Shown here: positions 19,257 through 30,764 of the stretch, piece after piece | Numbering within the stretch: position 1 is the stretch's first letter | How the letters are laid out: every line of letters begins with the position of its first letter | From: Rhodospirillum centenum SW | Lineage (GTDB): Bacteria; Pseudomonadota; Alphaproteobacteria; Azospirillales; Azospirillaceae | NCBI RefSeq assembly: GCF_000016185.1 | Contig: NC_011420.2 | Span: 4,147,501-4,211,500 of the forward strand | Reading direction: 5' to 3' | Length of the DNA stretch: 64,000 bases | Translations under genes and position numbers: made by a program | The notes under the pieces: model-generated | What the model saw: the letters and a program-made list of their open reading frames with translations, nothing else | What the model was told of the DNA's origin: nothing | Databases searched by the model: none

Positions 19257-19287
19257 CCGTCCCCGCCGGCGAGCCCGGCAGGGACGG
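19257..19287. terminator. Bidirectional hairpin between HTH gene and gpmA
   Basis: Arms 19257-19269 and 19275-19287 pair over 13 positions with one mismatch around a 5-nt loop. On the plus side an AAAGACC follows; on the minus side no T-run is present. It is shared by two convergent genes. Confidence 0.6.
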
Positions 19288-19296
19288 AAAGACCGG

Positions 19297-19983
19297 CTAC
19301 AGGAAGAAGCGGTCGGTCGGCTTCAGGGCGTCGTCCAGCTCGTAGACCAGCGGACGCCCGGTCGGGATCTCGAAGCCGGTGATCTCCTCCTCGGACAGGC
19401 CGGAGAGGTACATGACCAGCCCGCGCAGGCTGTTGCCGTGGGCGGAGATCAGCACGCGCTGGCCGGCGCGGATCTGCGGCGCGATGCTCTCATGCCAGTA
19501 GGGCAGCACCCGCGCCACGCAGTCCTTCAGGCTCTCGGTGCGGGGAAGCTGCTCCTTGCTCAACCCCTTGTAGCGCCGGTCGCCGTCCGGCAGGCGCTCG
19601 TCGCCCTCGGGCAGCGGCGGCGGCGGGATGTCGTAGCTGCGGCGCCAGATGTGGACCTGCTCCTTGCCGTGCTGCGCGGCGGTCTGGGTCTTGTTCAGCC
19701 CCTGCAACCCGCCATAGTGCCGCTCGTTCAGGCGCCAGTCCTTCTGCACCGGCAGCCAGAGCCGGTCCATCGTCTCCAGCACCAGGTTCAGCGTCTTGAT
19801 GGCGCGCTTCAGCACGGACGTGTGGCAGGCGTCGAAGTCGTAGCCGGCCGCGAGCAGCTTCTCGCCCGCCGCCTTCGCCTCGGCCACGCCCTGCTCGGTC
19901 AGTTCCACGTCCGTCCAGCCGGTGAACAGATCCTGCTGGTTCCAGACGCTCTGGCCGTGGCGGATGAGGACGAGCTTGGTCAT
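19297..19983 (-). CDS. gpmA: 2,3-bisphosphoglycerate-dependent phosphoglycerate mutase
   Basis: A 228-residue glycolytic enzyme interconverting 3- and 2-phosphoglycerate. [20 protein letters not shown] carries the phospho-accepting His (H9 from this start) within [21 protein letters not shown] and [16 protein letters not shown] (second catalytic His) are all conserved. ATG 19983 matches the family N terminus; an upstream GTG-initiated extension is not conserved. It is monocistronic and ends 10 bp from the shared hairpin. Confidence 0.95.
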   Translation of the reverse strand: MTKLVLIRHGQSVWNQQDLFTGWTDVELTEQGVAEAKAAGEKLLAAGYDFDACHTSVLKRAIKTLNLVLETMDRLWLPVQKDWRLNERHYGGLQGLNKTQTAAQHGKEQVHIWRRSYDIPPPPLPEGDERLPDGDRRYKGLSKEQLPRTESLKDCVARVLPYWHESIAPQIRAGQRVLISAHGNSLRGLVMYLSGLSEEEITGFEIPTGRPLVYELDDALKPTDRFFL

Positions 19984-20245
19984 GGCGGTCTTTCCCTGGT
20001 TTCCCCGTGGCCGCGTCCTAGCACACCCGCCCCGTCGCACCAAGCCCCCGGAGGGCGTGCCGCCGCTCCGCAGCGGACTGTCGGGCTCCTCCGTCCTGCA
20101 CTATGGGGCCTGCGCTACGGGGCCTGCACTACGTAAAGGAAGATCGGCCTGCCGCCGAGAGCGGCCCGGCGGCGCGTGGAGCCGTGCGCAGGCCGGTTCA
20201 CAGAAGGGAGACAGGGGAGCGACGGGGAGGCCTGTGCGTGCAAGG

Positions 20246-21046
20246 TCAGGGATACGGCGCCGCGACGATGGCATCGCGGCTGCCGTCCGCTGCCATGCCG
20301 TCCAGCACCGCATCGAACCGGCCGACGGTGTCCGGCGTCACGCTGCGCCGGCTGAACAGGACATAGGCGTCGTTCGGCAGGGACAGCGGATGCGCCTCCA
20401 TCCCCCCGACCCGACCGCTGTCGAGCAGCCGTTGCAGCACCAGCGCCCCGTCGAAATAGCCGTCGATCCGGCCCCGTTGCAGCATGGCCCGGGCCGTCTC
20501 CACCGTGGGAACCTGGACCGCGACCCGGGCCAGCCGGCCGCTCAGCAGCATCATTTCGAACTCACGGCTCGGCATGGCGCCCAGGATGATGCCCAGGCGG
20601 AAGTCCAGGCCCGCCAGTTCCTCCAGGGTCCGGCAATGCCAGCGTCCGCTTTCGCCACGACGGACGACCAGCACGTTCGGTCCTTCCCGGTAGGGGTGGG
20701 AGTACAGGCCGAACACCGTGCGCTCATCCGTGCGGGCGAGGCCGGCAATGGCATCGATCCGGCCCTCGCGCAGCCGCGCCATCAGCCGGCTGCGGGGGCC
20801 TTCCTCCCACGCCAGGGCGCACCCCATGCGCCGGGCGGCCTCGGTCATCAGACGGAGGTCGATCCCGTCCAGACGGCCGTCCTCCGTGCGGTACTGGTAC
20901 GGCTCCCACGAGGTCCAGCCGAACGTCAGATGGCACGGGCTGTCCGCCCGCGCCACGGATGCGGCAAGGACATTCAGCAGCAGGCCGATCAGAAAGCCGC
21001 CCAGCCGGGCCGGAAAGGACGCGTTCAAATCCGGGTGTCTCAGCAT
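20246..21046 (-). CDS. Periplasmic solute-binding protein (amino-acid type, SBP_bac_3)
   Basis: A 266-residue protein with an N-terminal hydrophobic helix (LGGFLIGLLLNVLAASVARA) acting as signal peptide. A type-2 binding-protein domain follows: LTFGWTSWEPYQYRTEDGRLDGIDLRLM, the ERTVFGLYSHPYREG hinge region and RIDGYFDGALVLQRLL. Such proteins capture polar amino acids or feed sensor systems. No permease or ATPase gene lies nearby, so it is an orphan binding protein and could be a signalling receptor rather than a transporter component. Confidence 0.8.
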   Translation of the reverse strand: MLRHPDLNASFPARLGGFLIGLLLNVLAASVARADSPCHLTFGWTSWEPYQYRTEDGRLDGIDLRLMTEAARRMGCALAWEEGPRSRLMARLREGRIDAIAGLARTDERTVFGLYSHPYREGPNVLVVRRGESGRWHCRTLEELAGLDFRLGIILGAMPSREFEMMLLSGRLARVAVQVPTVETARAMLQRGRIDGYFDGALVLQRLLDSGRVGGMEAHPLSLPNDAYVLFSRRSVTPDTVGRFDAVLDGMAADGSRDAIVAAPYP

Positions 21047-21277
21047 CGCCGCTCAACCGATCGGACGACTCTGCCATCGCCGACCCGCACGGTTCAAGCG
21101 TGCTTGGTTAATCCGATGCGAACAGCCGTCGCAGGCGGTCGCCGGCACCGCTCCGCCGCCGCTCCGCTTGCGACCCCGTCCGGCCATCCGCTAAAGGAGG
21201 ACGCGGGGCGCCGCGACTCAGGGTCGGGCGGACGGCGCCCGTCTGCCGCCCCCGTTCCCCTTGCCGGAAGCCTGCCC

Positions 21278-22402
21278 ATGACCGAAGGACCGCTCGCTGC
21301 CTATCGTGCCCGTCGCGGCACGGGCACGCTGAAGGCCGATCCCTGCCAGGAGCTGGCGGCGGAAAAGCTCCAGAGCCTCTGGCATGCCCTGCGCGACTAC
21401 CGTCCGGCGCTGGGGCAGGGCGGCTGGCGGGCGCGCTTCGGCTTGACCCGCCGGCCCGATCCGGCGCCGCAGGGGCTCTACATCTACGGCGATGTCGGCC
21501 GCGGCAAGTCCATGCTGATGGACCTGTTCTTCGAGACCGCGCCGGTGGAACGCCGCCGTCGCGTCCACTTCCACGCCTTCATGCTGGAGGTGCATTCCCG
21601 GCTGCACGCGCTGCGCAGCGGCGGCGGAAGCGCCCGCCATGCGGACGAACTGCTGCCCGACCTCGCCCGCCAGATCGCGGAAGAGGCGTGGCTGCTCTGC
21701 TTCGACGAATTCCACGTCACCGACGTGGCCGATGCCATGATCCTCGGCCGCCTGTTCACGGCCCTGTTCGACCTGGGCGTCGTCGTCGTGGCGACCAGCA
21801 ACTGGGGACCCGACGACCTCTACAAGGACGGGCTCCAGCGCGACCGCTTCCTGCCCTTCATCGCCCTGCTGAAGGACCGGCTGGACGTGTTGCACCTCGC
21901 CGGGCGGACCGACTACCGGCTGTCCCGCATGCTGGGGGCGAAGGTCTTCCACTATCCGCCGGGGCCGGCGGCCGCTGCGGCGCTGTCCCGCGCCTTCGAC
22001 GATCTGGCCGAGGGGGCGGCCCCGCGCGCCTGCCATCTGCTCGTGCAGGGCCGGCGCGTGGAGGTGCCGAAGGAGGCGAACGGCGTCGCCTGGTTCCATT
22101 TCGACGCGCTGTGCCGGCAGCCGCTGGGGGCCGGCGACTACCTTGCCATCGCCACCCACTTCCATACCGTGATCGTGGAGGGCATTCCCCGCCTGCCGGC
22201 GGAGCAGCGCAACGAGGCCAAGCGGTTCATGACGCTGGTGGATGCGCTCTACGAACACAAGGTGAAGCTGATCGCCTCGTCGGAGGTGGCGCCGGAGCGC
22301 ATCTACGCCGACGGCGCCCACGCCTTCGAATTCCAGCGCACGGTGAGCCGCCTGATGGAGATGCAGAGCGAGGAGTATCTGCGGGTGCCGCACCTGACGT
22401 GA
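21278..22402 (+). CDS. zapE: Cell division protein ZapE / AFG1-family ATPase
   Basis: A 374-residue AFG1-like ATPase. Walker A is GDVGRGKSM (71-79), Walker B LLCFDE (139-144), followed by FHVTDVADAMIL and TSNWGPDDLYKDGLQRDRFLPFI, all ZapE/AFG1 hallmarks. ZapE acts at the constricting Z ring in E. coli; mitochondrial AFG1 relatives support respiratory complex turnover. The start at ATG 21278 matches the family (MTEGPLAAYRARRGTGTLK). It has only a weak ribosome-binding site and no evident operon partner. Confidence 0.93.
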   Translation: MTEGPLAAYRARRGTGTLKADPCQELAAEKLQSLWHALRDYRPALGQGGWRARFGLTRRPDPAPQGLYIYGDVGRGKSMLMDLFFETAPVERRRRVHFHAFMLEVHSRLHALRSGGGSARHADELLPDLARQIAEEAWLLCFDEFHVTDVADAMILGRLFTALFDLGVVVVATSNWGPDDLYKDGLQRDRFLPFIALLKDRLDVLHLAGRTDYRLSRMLGAKVFHYPPGPAAAAALSRAFDDLAEGAAPRACHLLVQGRRVEVPKEANGVAWFHFDALCRQPLGAGDYLAIATHFHTVIVEGIPRLPAEQRNEAKRFMTLVDALYEHKVKLIASSEVAPERIYADGAHAFEFQRTVSRLMEMQSEEYLRVPHLT

Positions 22403-22574
22403 CCCTGAAGCGGCCGGCTGAGACTGTGTCCCGCGGTGGCAATGCCAGGGGGCCTCGGCAAGAAGGCGTCGCGTCCACTGCCCATGACAGATGGCCATGG
22501 CATCAGCGATGCCGTGTCAGGATGTAATTCGGAAAAAGCGTGTCCGGGAGGATTTCCTGGATGAGTCCAGGCGG

Positions 22575-22648
22575 TGGCTGGGGGACTAGGATTCGAACCT
22601 AGACTGGCGGAGTCAGAGTCCGCTGTCCTACCGTTAGACGATCCCCCA
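22575..22648 (-). tRNA. tRNA-Gln (anticodon CTG)
   Basis: Read on the minus strand, acceptor TGGGGGA pairs with TCCCCCA. The D arm contains CTAACGGTAGGA. The anticodon stem GCGGA/TCCGC encloses loop CTCTGAC, giving anticodon CTG for Gln (codon CAG). The T arm is CTAGG-TTCGAAT-CCTAG, and the discriminator G plus CCA is encoded. Total 74 nt. Confidence 0.96.
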
Positions 22649-23010
22649 TCCGGGCCTTCGTCGGTGGCGGTGTTGCCAGCGACCGTCGAAGTGGGCGCGC
22701 TTCTAACACAGGGTTTCGGGCTTGTGAACCCCTTTCTTCATGTTCATCGCAAGATCGTGGGATCGGTACCGTTCCCCTGCTTCCGCCACGCGGTTCCCAG
22801 GCCCGACAGATCACATGTCAGCGACACTCTCCCTCCGTCGGGTTGGAGTTACGGGGGAATTGCGGCAGGATGGTCGTCCGAAGCCGGGAGCCGAAGGATG
22901 CAGCCGTCGCCCCAGTCGCCCGCCCCAGTCCCGCCGCCCCTTTCCGGGCGCGGTTCCGCCTGCCGTCCGGAGCGGCATTCCCCCGGTGCGGTCCCGCCCG
23001 GAGGGATGCC
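22649..23010. other. Spacer between tRNA-Gln and GNAT gene
   Basis: This spacer holds the tRNA promoter in its left third. The rest is GC-rich, with no recognisable gene or strong hairpin. Open frames running through it belong to the extended reading frame of the GNAT gene and lack conservation features. Confidence 0.5.
22700..22728 (-). promoter_or_regulatory. Candidate promoter of tRNA-Gln
   Basis: On the minus strand TTCACA (22728-22723) and TAGAAG (22705-22700) are separated by exactly 17 bp. This places the start of transcription about 45 nt before the tRNA 5' end. Confidence 0.5.
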
Positions 23011-23616
23011 ATGAGCGGCGACGCGCCGGACACCCCCCGCCGCGCCAGGCCGGGCGCGGGCATCCGACCGGCGATCCCGGCGGATGCCGCGGGCATCGCG
23101 CGGGTCCATGTCACGAGCTGGCGCTCCACCTATCCGGGGATGCTGCCCGACCGTTATCTGGTCGGGCTGTCGCCGCCCGCCTATGCCGCCCGCTGGCGCA
23201 CCATGCTGGCGGCCGAGGGGCGCGGCCGGCGCACCTTCGTCGCCGTCGATCCGGACGACCCGCACGCCCGCAACGGCGTCATCGGATTTGGCTCCTGCGG
23301 GCCGCAGCGCACCTCGCTGGAGGGGTATGGCGGGGAGTTCTACGCCCTTTACATGCTGGATCACATGCAGGGGATGGGCTGGGGCCGCCGCCTGATGGGC
23401 GCCATGGCGCAGGAACTGCTGGAGTGCGGCATGCGCTCCGCCGTCGTCTGGGTGCTGCGCGACAACCCCTCGCGCTGGTTCTATGAACGGATGGGCGGGA
23501 CGCGGCTGGCCGAACAGCCGATCAGCTTCGCCGGCGCCCGCCTGACGGAGATCGCCTACGGCTGGACCGATCTGGTCCCGCTGGCGCGGCAGGCCGCCGA
23601 TCCGCATGTGGGCTGA
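23011..23616 (+). CDS. GNAT-family N-acetyltransferase
   Basis: A 201-residue acetyltransferase. IRPAIPADAAGIARVHVTSWRSTYPGMLPD is the typical start of a GNAT domain. YALYMLDHMQGMGWGRRLMGAM contains the Q-G-x-G-x-G/R acetyl-CoA loop (Q-G-M-G-W-G). VVWVLRDNPSRWFYERMGGT is motif B. Substrate unknown; the N terminus is similar to ribosomal-protein-alanine or antibiotic acetyltransferase-like relatives. ATG 23011 follows GGAGGGATGCC. It sits upstream of, and on the same strand as, the thiC riboswitch, but is presumably a separate transcript. Confidence 0.85.
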   Translation: MSGDAPDTPRRARPGAGIRPAIPADAAGIARVHVTSWRSTYPGMLPDRYLVGLSPPAYAARWRTMLAAEGRGRRTFVAVDPDDPHARNGVIGFGSCGPQRTSLEGYGGEFYALYMLDHMQGMGWGRRLMGAMAQELLECGMRSAVVWVLRDNPSRWFYERMGGTRLAEQPISFAGARLTEIAYGWTDLVPLARQAADPHVG

Positions 23617-23742
23617 CCCCCCGTGATCTGATCGGCCCGGACCCCGATCCGGGCGGTGCGGTCCGTTCCCTTAGGCCGGAGGGAGCGCCGTCCCTTCCGC
23701 CCGGTTGACAGGGCGCGCGAAACGCCCCACCGTCCGCTGGTT

Positions 23743-25802
<2,060 letters not shown>

Positions 25803-25902
25803 CCGGAGACGGGGGCCGGGGGCGGCGCCCGGTGACGGGACGCACAGCACGGTGCGGCGGATGTGTTAGGATGACGCATCCGGAATTGCCGCAGCGTGCG
25901 CC

Positions 25903-26595
25903 ATGCCCTTCAGCCGCTTCCTGACGGTTCTTCGTACTGGTCTTCTCGCCGGCCTTCTCGCCGGACCGGTCCTGGCCGGTCCGGCGGCCGCCTTCGAGGT
26001 CCCCTACAAGGACTTCTATGACGAGCTGAAACGCTTCGAGCCCCGGCCGGGGACGGAGCGTCTGGCGCTGCGCACCTCGCTCCGCGCCAAGGACCGGAAC
26101 GCGGAGCTGGGGCCGGTGGAGATGCGAATCCTGACGGCGGACGGCCCGCAGCCCGTGCCCGTGGACGCGAAGAACGCCTTCGCCCTGCCGTTGAACCCCG
26201 CCTGGGTGGAGGAGGGGGCGCGGATCGAGCTGAACCAGGACCCGGAACGGTTCGAGATCCGGGTCCAGGTCGGCATGAAGCTCGACGATCCGACCCGCTT
26301 CTCCTATGCGGACGTGGTCGCCGCCTTCGGCCAGTTCGATGCCGTGATCGGGAAGGAGGCCGGGTTCTTCGCCTTCGCCGTGCCGTCGGCCAAGGTGCTG
26401 CGCGTCCAGTGCGGCACCGGCTGCACGGCCACCCTGGCAGGCCCCAAGGGCGAAAGCACGATCGCGGCCGACGACCGCGGCCGCGTGAACATCCCCAAGG
26501 AGCGGCGGCTGCTGAAGGAGAACCCGACCATCACCCTGTCGCGGCCCGCCCTCTGGACCTCCATCAGCACGAAGGACAGCGGGACCCGGGACTGA
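25903..26595 (+). CDS. Hypothetical secreted protein
   Basis: A 230-residue protein with a clear signal peptide ([22 protein letters not shown], cleavage near PAAAF). The mature part begins [18 protein letters not shown], includes a [15 protein letters not shown] strand region, a Cys pair in [11 protein letters not shown] that could form a disulfide, and no membrane segments. It is likely periplasmic. I do not recognise a characterised family. It lies between thiC and guaA on the same strand, with independent spacing on each side (100 bp and 176 bp), so context gives no function. Confidence 0.75.
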   Translation: MPFSRFLTVLRTGLLAGLLAGPVLAGPAAAFEVPYKDFYDELKRFEPRPGTERLALRTSLRAKDRNAELGPVEMRILTADGPQPVPVDAKNAFALPLNPAWVEEGARIELNQDPERFEIRVQVGMKLDDPTRFSYADVVAAFGQFDAVIGKEAGFFAFAVPSAKVLRVQCGTGCTATLAGPKGESTIAADDRGRVNIPKERRLLKENPTITLSRPALWTSISTKDSGTRD

Positions 26596-26771
26596 CGGTT
26601 GTCAGGCCGGGGGACCGTCAGGGGCGGCGGACGGGCGGGGGCGCCCTGCGCCGGGCGCGCTTGCGGCCCCCCGCCCCCTGGGATAGGTTGCGGCGCACTT
26701 TCCGCCGCCCATCCACGGCGCCGGTGTCCCCCTGCGGGGACGCGGGCGCCCCGCCGCAGGTCAGTGCATCC

Positions 26772-28349
<1,578 letters not shown>

Positions 28350-28409
28350 GGGGGCGGGGGCAGCGGTGATGCCGGCCTTCACGGGCCGGCCCCTGCCGTG
28401 AGAAGACGA

Positions 28410-28979
28410 ATGGATGCCATTGAGACCGACCGGCTTGTCCTGCGGAATTTCCGGAAAGACGATGCCGCCGATCTGTTCGCCTATCTGCGCGAGCCCGCGG
28501 CAAGCTGCTTCCTGTCCCTGAAGCTCGAAGACCTGCGGGCTGCGGAGGCCGAGGCGGAGAAGCGGAGCGGAAGCGACGAGTCCATCGCCGTCTGCCTGAA
28601 AGGGCCGGGCACGCTCATCGGCGATCTGTTCACCTTCACCGAGGAAGATACCGTCTCCGTCGGCTGGAACTTCAATCCGGCGTTCGGCGGAGCCGGATAC
28701 GCCACGGAAGCCGCGCGGGCCCTGTTCGCCCACCTGTTCACGACCGTCGGGGCCCGCCGTCTCTACGCCTATGTCGAGGACCACAACATCCCGTCCCGGC
28801 GCCTCTGCGAGAGGCTGGGAATGCGGCAGGAGGGGCTGTTCAAGGAGTTCATCTCGTTCAGGAACGACGAGAACGGGAAGCCGGTCTTCGAGAACACGAT
28901 GCAGTACGCGATCCTGCGGAAGGAATGGGAGGCCCGCCGGCAGGTGCCGGCGGCGCCTGCGTCCGGCGCGCAGGCCTGA
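28410..28979 (+). CDS. RimJ/RimL-type GNAT acetyltransferase
   Basis: A 189-residue protein of the Acetyltransf_3 type. ETDRLVLRNFRKDDAADLFAYL is the characteristic start; SVGWNFNPAFGGAGYATEAARALF has the acetyl-CoA loop; RLYAYVEDHNIPSRRLCERLGMR is the C-terminal motif. It probably acetylates an N-terminal or small-molecule amine. Codons in its middle are less GC-biased than those of neighbouring genes. ATG 28410 follows AGAAGACGA. It converges on the SDR at 28995-29759, 15 bp away. Confidence 0.86.
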   Translation: MDAIETDRLVLRNFRKDDAADLFAYLREPAASCFLSLKLEDLRAAEAEAEKRSGSDESIAVCLKGPGTLIGDLFTFTEEDTVSVGWNFNPAFGGAGYATEAARALFAHLFTTVGARRLYAYVEDHNIPSRRLCERLGMRQEGLFKEFISFRNDENGKPVFENTMQYAILRKEWEARRQVPAAPASGAQA

Positions 28980-28994
28980 CCCGGCGGGCTGTTC

Positions 28995-29759
28995 TCAAGC
29001 GGCCTGCTGGCCCTTGGTGATCGAGTTCCCGCCATCAGCCAGCAGTGCCGTTCCCGTGATGAACGACGCGGCGTCGGACAGCAGGAACACGGCGGCGCGG
29101 GCGATCTCCTCGGGCGCAGCCATGCGCTTCAGGGCATGCATGGCGCGCACGGCGTCGTGAAAGCCGGGATCGTCCCCGGCCATCGGCGTCAGTGTTCCGC
29201 CGGGAAGAAGGGCGTTCGCGCGCAGCCCTGCCGGCCCGTGCTCGGCGGCGAGCACCTGCACGAGACCGATGAGACCGGCCTTGGAGGCTGCGTAGGCCCC
29301 CATGCCCGGCAGGCCGATCGTATGGCCCACGAAGGAGGACGTGAACAGGATCGAGCCGCCCCCCCCGGAGAGCAGAGCCGGGACCTGATGCTTGGCGGCA
29401 TAGAAGGCCGACGTCAGATTGACGCCGATCACCTTGTGCCAGGTGGCGCTGTCCATCTCCGGGACGGGGCCGAGGTCTCCGGTGATACCGGCATTGTTGA
29501 AGGCGCCGTCGAGCCTCCCGAACCGCTCTATCGCGTGTTGCACCAGGGCGGCGTGATAGGCTTCCTGCTCCACATCCCCGGCCACGGCGAGAGCCGTGCC
29601 GCCTTCCGCCCTGATGCTGGCCACATGCTGGTCGAGCAGCCCGGCGCGGCGCGCCCCCAGCACCACGTTGGCCCCCTGCCGCGCAAGAAGCCTTGCGGCG
29701 GCCTCACCGATTCCGCTGCTGGCGCCGGTGACGATGACCGTCTTTCCCCGCATCTGCAT
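28995..29759 (-). CDS. Short-chain dehydrogenase/reductase
   Basis: About 254 residues. TVIVTGASSGIGEAAARLL, NNAGI, the Ser of FTSSFVGH and YAASK give a complete classical SDR active site, ending with LLADGGNSITKG. It resembles the 2-oxoacyl/alcohol dehydrogenase FabG-like group that uses NAD(P). Substrate unknown. ATG 29759 is preferred, with 29786 as alternative. The neighbouring ric gene, on the same strand, ends 160 bp upstream. Confidence 0.86.
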   Translation of the reverse strand: MQMRGKTVIVTGASSGIGEAAARLLARQGANVVLGARRAGLLDQHVASIRAEGGTALAVAGDVEQEAYHAALVQHAIERFGRLDGAFNNAGITGDLGPVPEMDSATWHKVIGVNLTSAFYAAKHQVPALLSGGGGSILFTSSFVGHTIGLPGMGAYAASKAGLIGLVQVLAAEHGPAGLRANALLPGGTLTPMAGDDPGFHDAVRAMHALKRMAAPEEIARAAVFLLSDAASFITGTALLADGGNSITKGQQAA

Positions 29760-29922
29760 GTCCGAAGATCCCTGTTGATGATGCAATGGCAGATACGGGA
29801 CCGACGCGGGCAGAACGACCCGATTGTTGCGCTGGAATCAGTGAGTGCCAACCCCGCCCGGGCCACATGCACGGATCTGCTGGTACGGGAAGCCGGTCGG
29901 GGAACCCGCCCCGATCGTGTGG

Positions 29923-30492
29923 TCATTTCATGAGCGGAACGCCATAGCGCGGGAACAGGATGTCGTTCTCCAGCAGGACGTGGTTGCGCGCCTCGGCCAC
30001 GAACCGGGCCAGCCGCTCGCACAGCGCCGTCCAGGTGCCGCAGGCGCCCGGCGGGGCGGTGCCGGCCATCTCCTCCAGCCGGTCGAGCTGCTCCAGGAAG
30101 TCGTCATGTTCCTCCACCATGCAGGCGATCGGCCCGGCGATGACCGGGGAACCGCCGACCAGCATCATGGGGAAGAGCACCTCCTCCTCCTTCTCCATGT
30201 GGGTCTCCAGCTCGTCCCGCACCGCCGCCAGCAGCTCGACCAGCCCCTCGGGGCAGGCGGCATGCCCGGCATGGGCCCGCTCCACCCGCCGGGCCAGCGG
30301 GATCAGCTCGGCCAGATCGCGCCGGTGCCCGGTATGGTGGCGGTCCAGGATGTGGCGGATCAGCTCCGGCGTCGCCAGGACCGCCGCCTCCGTTGCCGTC
30401 AGCCGGGGGGCGCCCCCGTCGTCCTCCCCGACCTCCGCGGGCCGCGGGGGGGCGTTCCGTGCCATGCCGAACCGTGAGAAATCGGCGACCAT
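29923..30492 (-). CDS. ric: Iron-sulfur cluster repair protein Ric (YtfE/ScdA-type hemerythrin)
   Basis: A 189-residue di-iron protein. Hemerythrin-type ligands are in order: LDRHHTGHRRDL, ERAHAGHAACPEG, ELETHMEKEEEVLFPMM, CMVEEHDDF and NHVLLENDILFPR, close to YtfE/ScdA. The N-terminal ScdA_N domain of E. coli Ric is missing; a short, poorly conserved leader replaces it. Ric repairs Fe-S clusters damaged by nitric oxide. Start ATG 30492 has a GGGAGCAGGAG ribosome-binding site. It is divergent from norZ and shares the TTGYSCGCSGACAAAGA element with it. Confidence 0.88.
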   Translation of the reverse strand: MVADFSRFGMARNAPPRPAEVGEDDGGAPRLTATEAAVLATPELIRHILDRHHTGHRRDLAELIPLARRVERAHAGHAACPEGLVELLAAVRDELETHMEKEEEVLFPMMLVGGSPVIAGPIACMVEEHDDFLEQLDRLEEMAGTAPPGACGTWTALCERLARFVAEARNHVLLENDILFPRYGVPLMK

Positions 30493-30570
30493 CTCCTGCT
30501 CCCTGACCGTTTCGCCGCCGCGCGCCGCGGCGGTCCCGGCGCACCAGGCCACAGGGAGGGGGCACGCTCT

Positions 30571-30584
30571 TTGTCGGCGCGCAA
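30571..30584 (-). promoter_or_regulatory. Crp/Fnr-type operator before ric
   Basis: On the minus strand the site reads TTGCGCGCCGACAA followed by AGA, the same 17-bp pattern (TTGYSCGCSGACAAAGA) as at norZ and nnrS. It lies about 80 bp before the ric start. The -10 region is not obvious. Confidence 0.6.
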
Positions 30585-30642
30585 ACCGGAACGCATCCGG
30601 CGGGTGATCTTTGCGGGCCCTCGGGTCCACCACGCTTTCCGG

Positions 30643-30685
30643 TTGTCCGCGGACAAAGAGCGCCGGCCGCCGCCGGCCCTAGGGT
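30643..30685 (+). promoter_or_regulatory. Crp/Fnr-type operator plus TAGGGT -10 element before norZ
   Basis: TTGTCCGCGGACAA (30643-30656) is a perfect 14-bp palindrome with TTG/CAA ends, the layout of Fnr/Dnr/NnrR sites. TAGGGT (30680-30685) is centred 33 bp further on. A site centred near -41.5 with a -10 box about 32 bp downstream is the class II activator arrangement. Confidence 0.7.
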
Positions 30686-30764
30686 CCGCGCATTCCGGCG
30701 GGCCGACCCGGCGCCGCCGGTCAGGCCGGGCGGCGGACGCCCGGACCCATGAGGAATTCCAACG

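Noticed and set aside
20101-20135. Short tandem GGGGCCTGC repeats as an attachment or regulatory site
   Set aside because: Only two imperfect copies in GC-rich DNA; likely chance.
23705-23733. A full sigma-70 promoter for thiC from TTGACA at 23705
   Set aside because: There is no -10-like hexamer 16-18 bp downstream, so it is left only as a possible -35 in the riboswitch entry.
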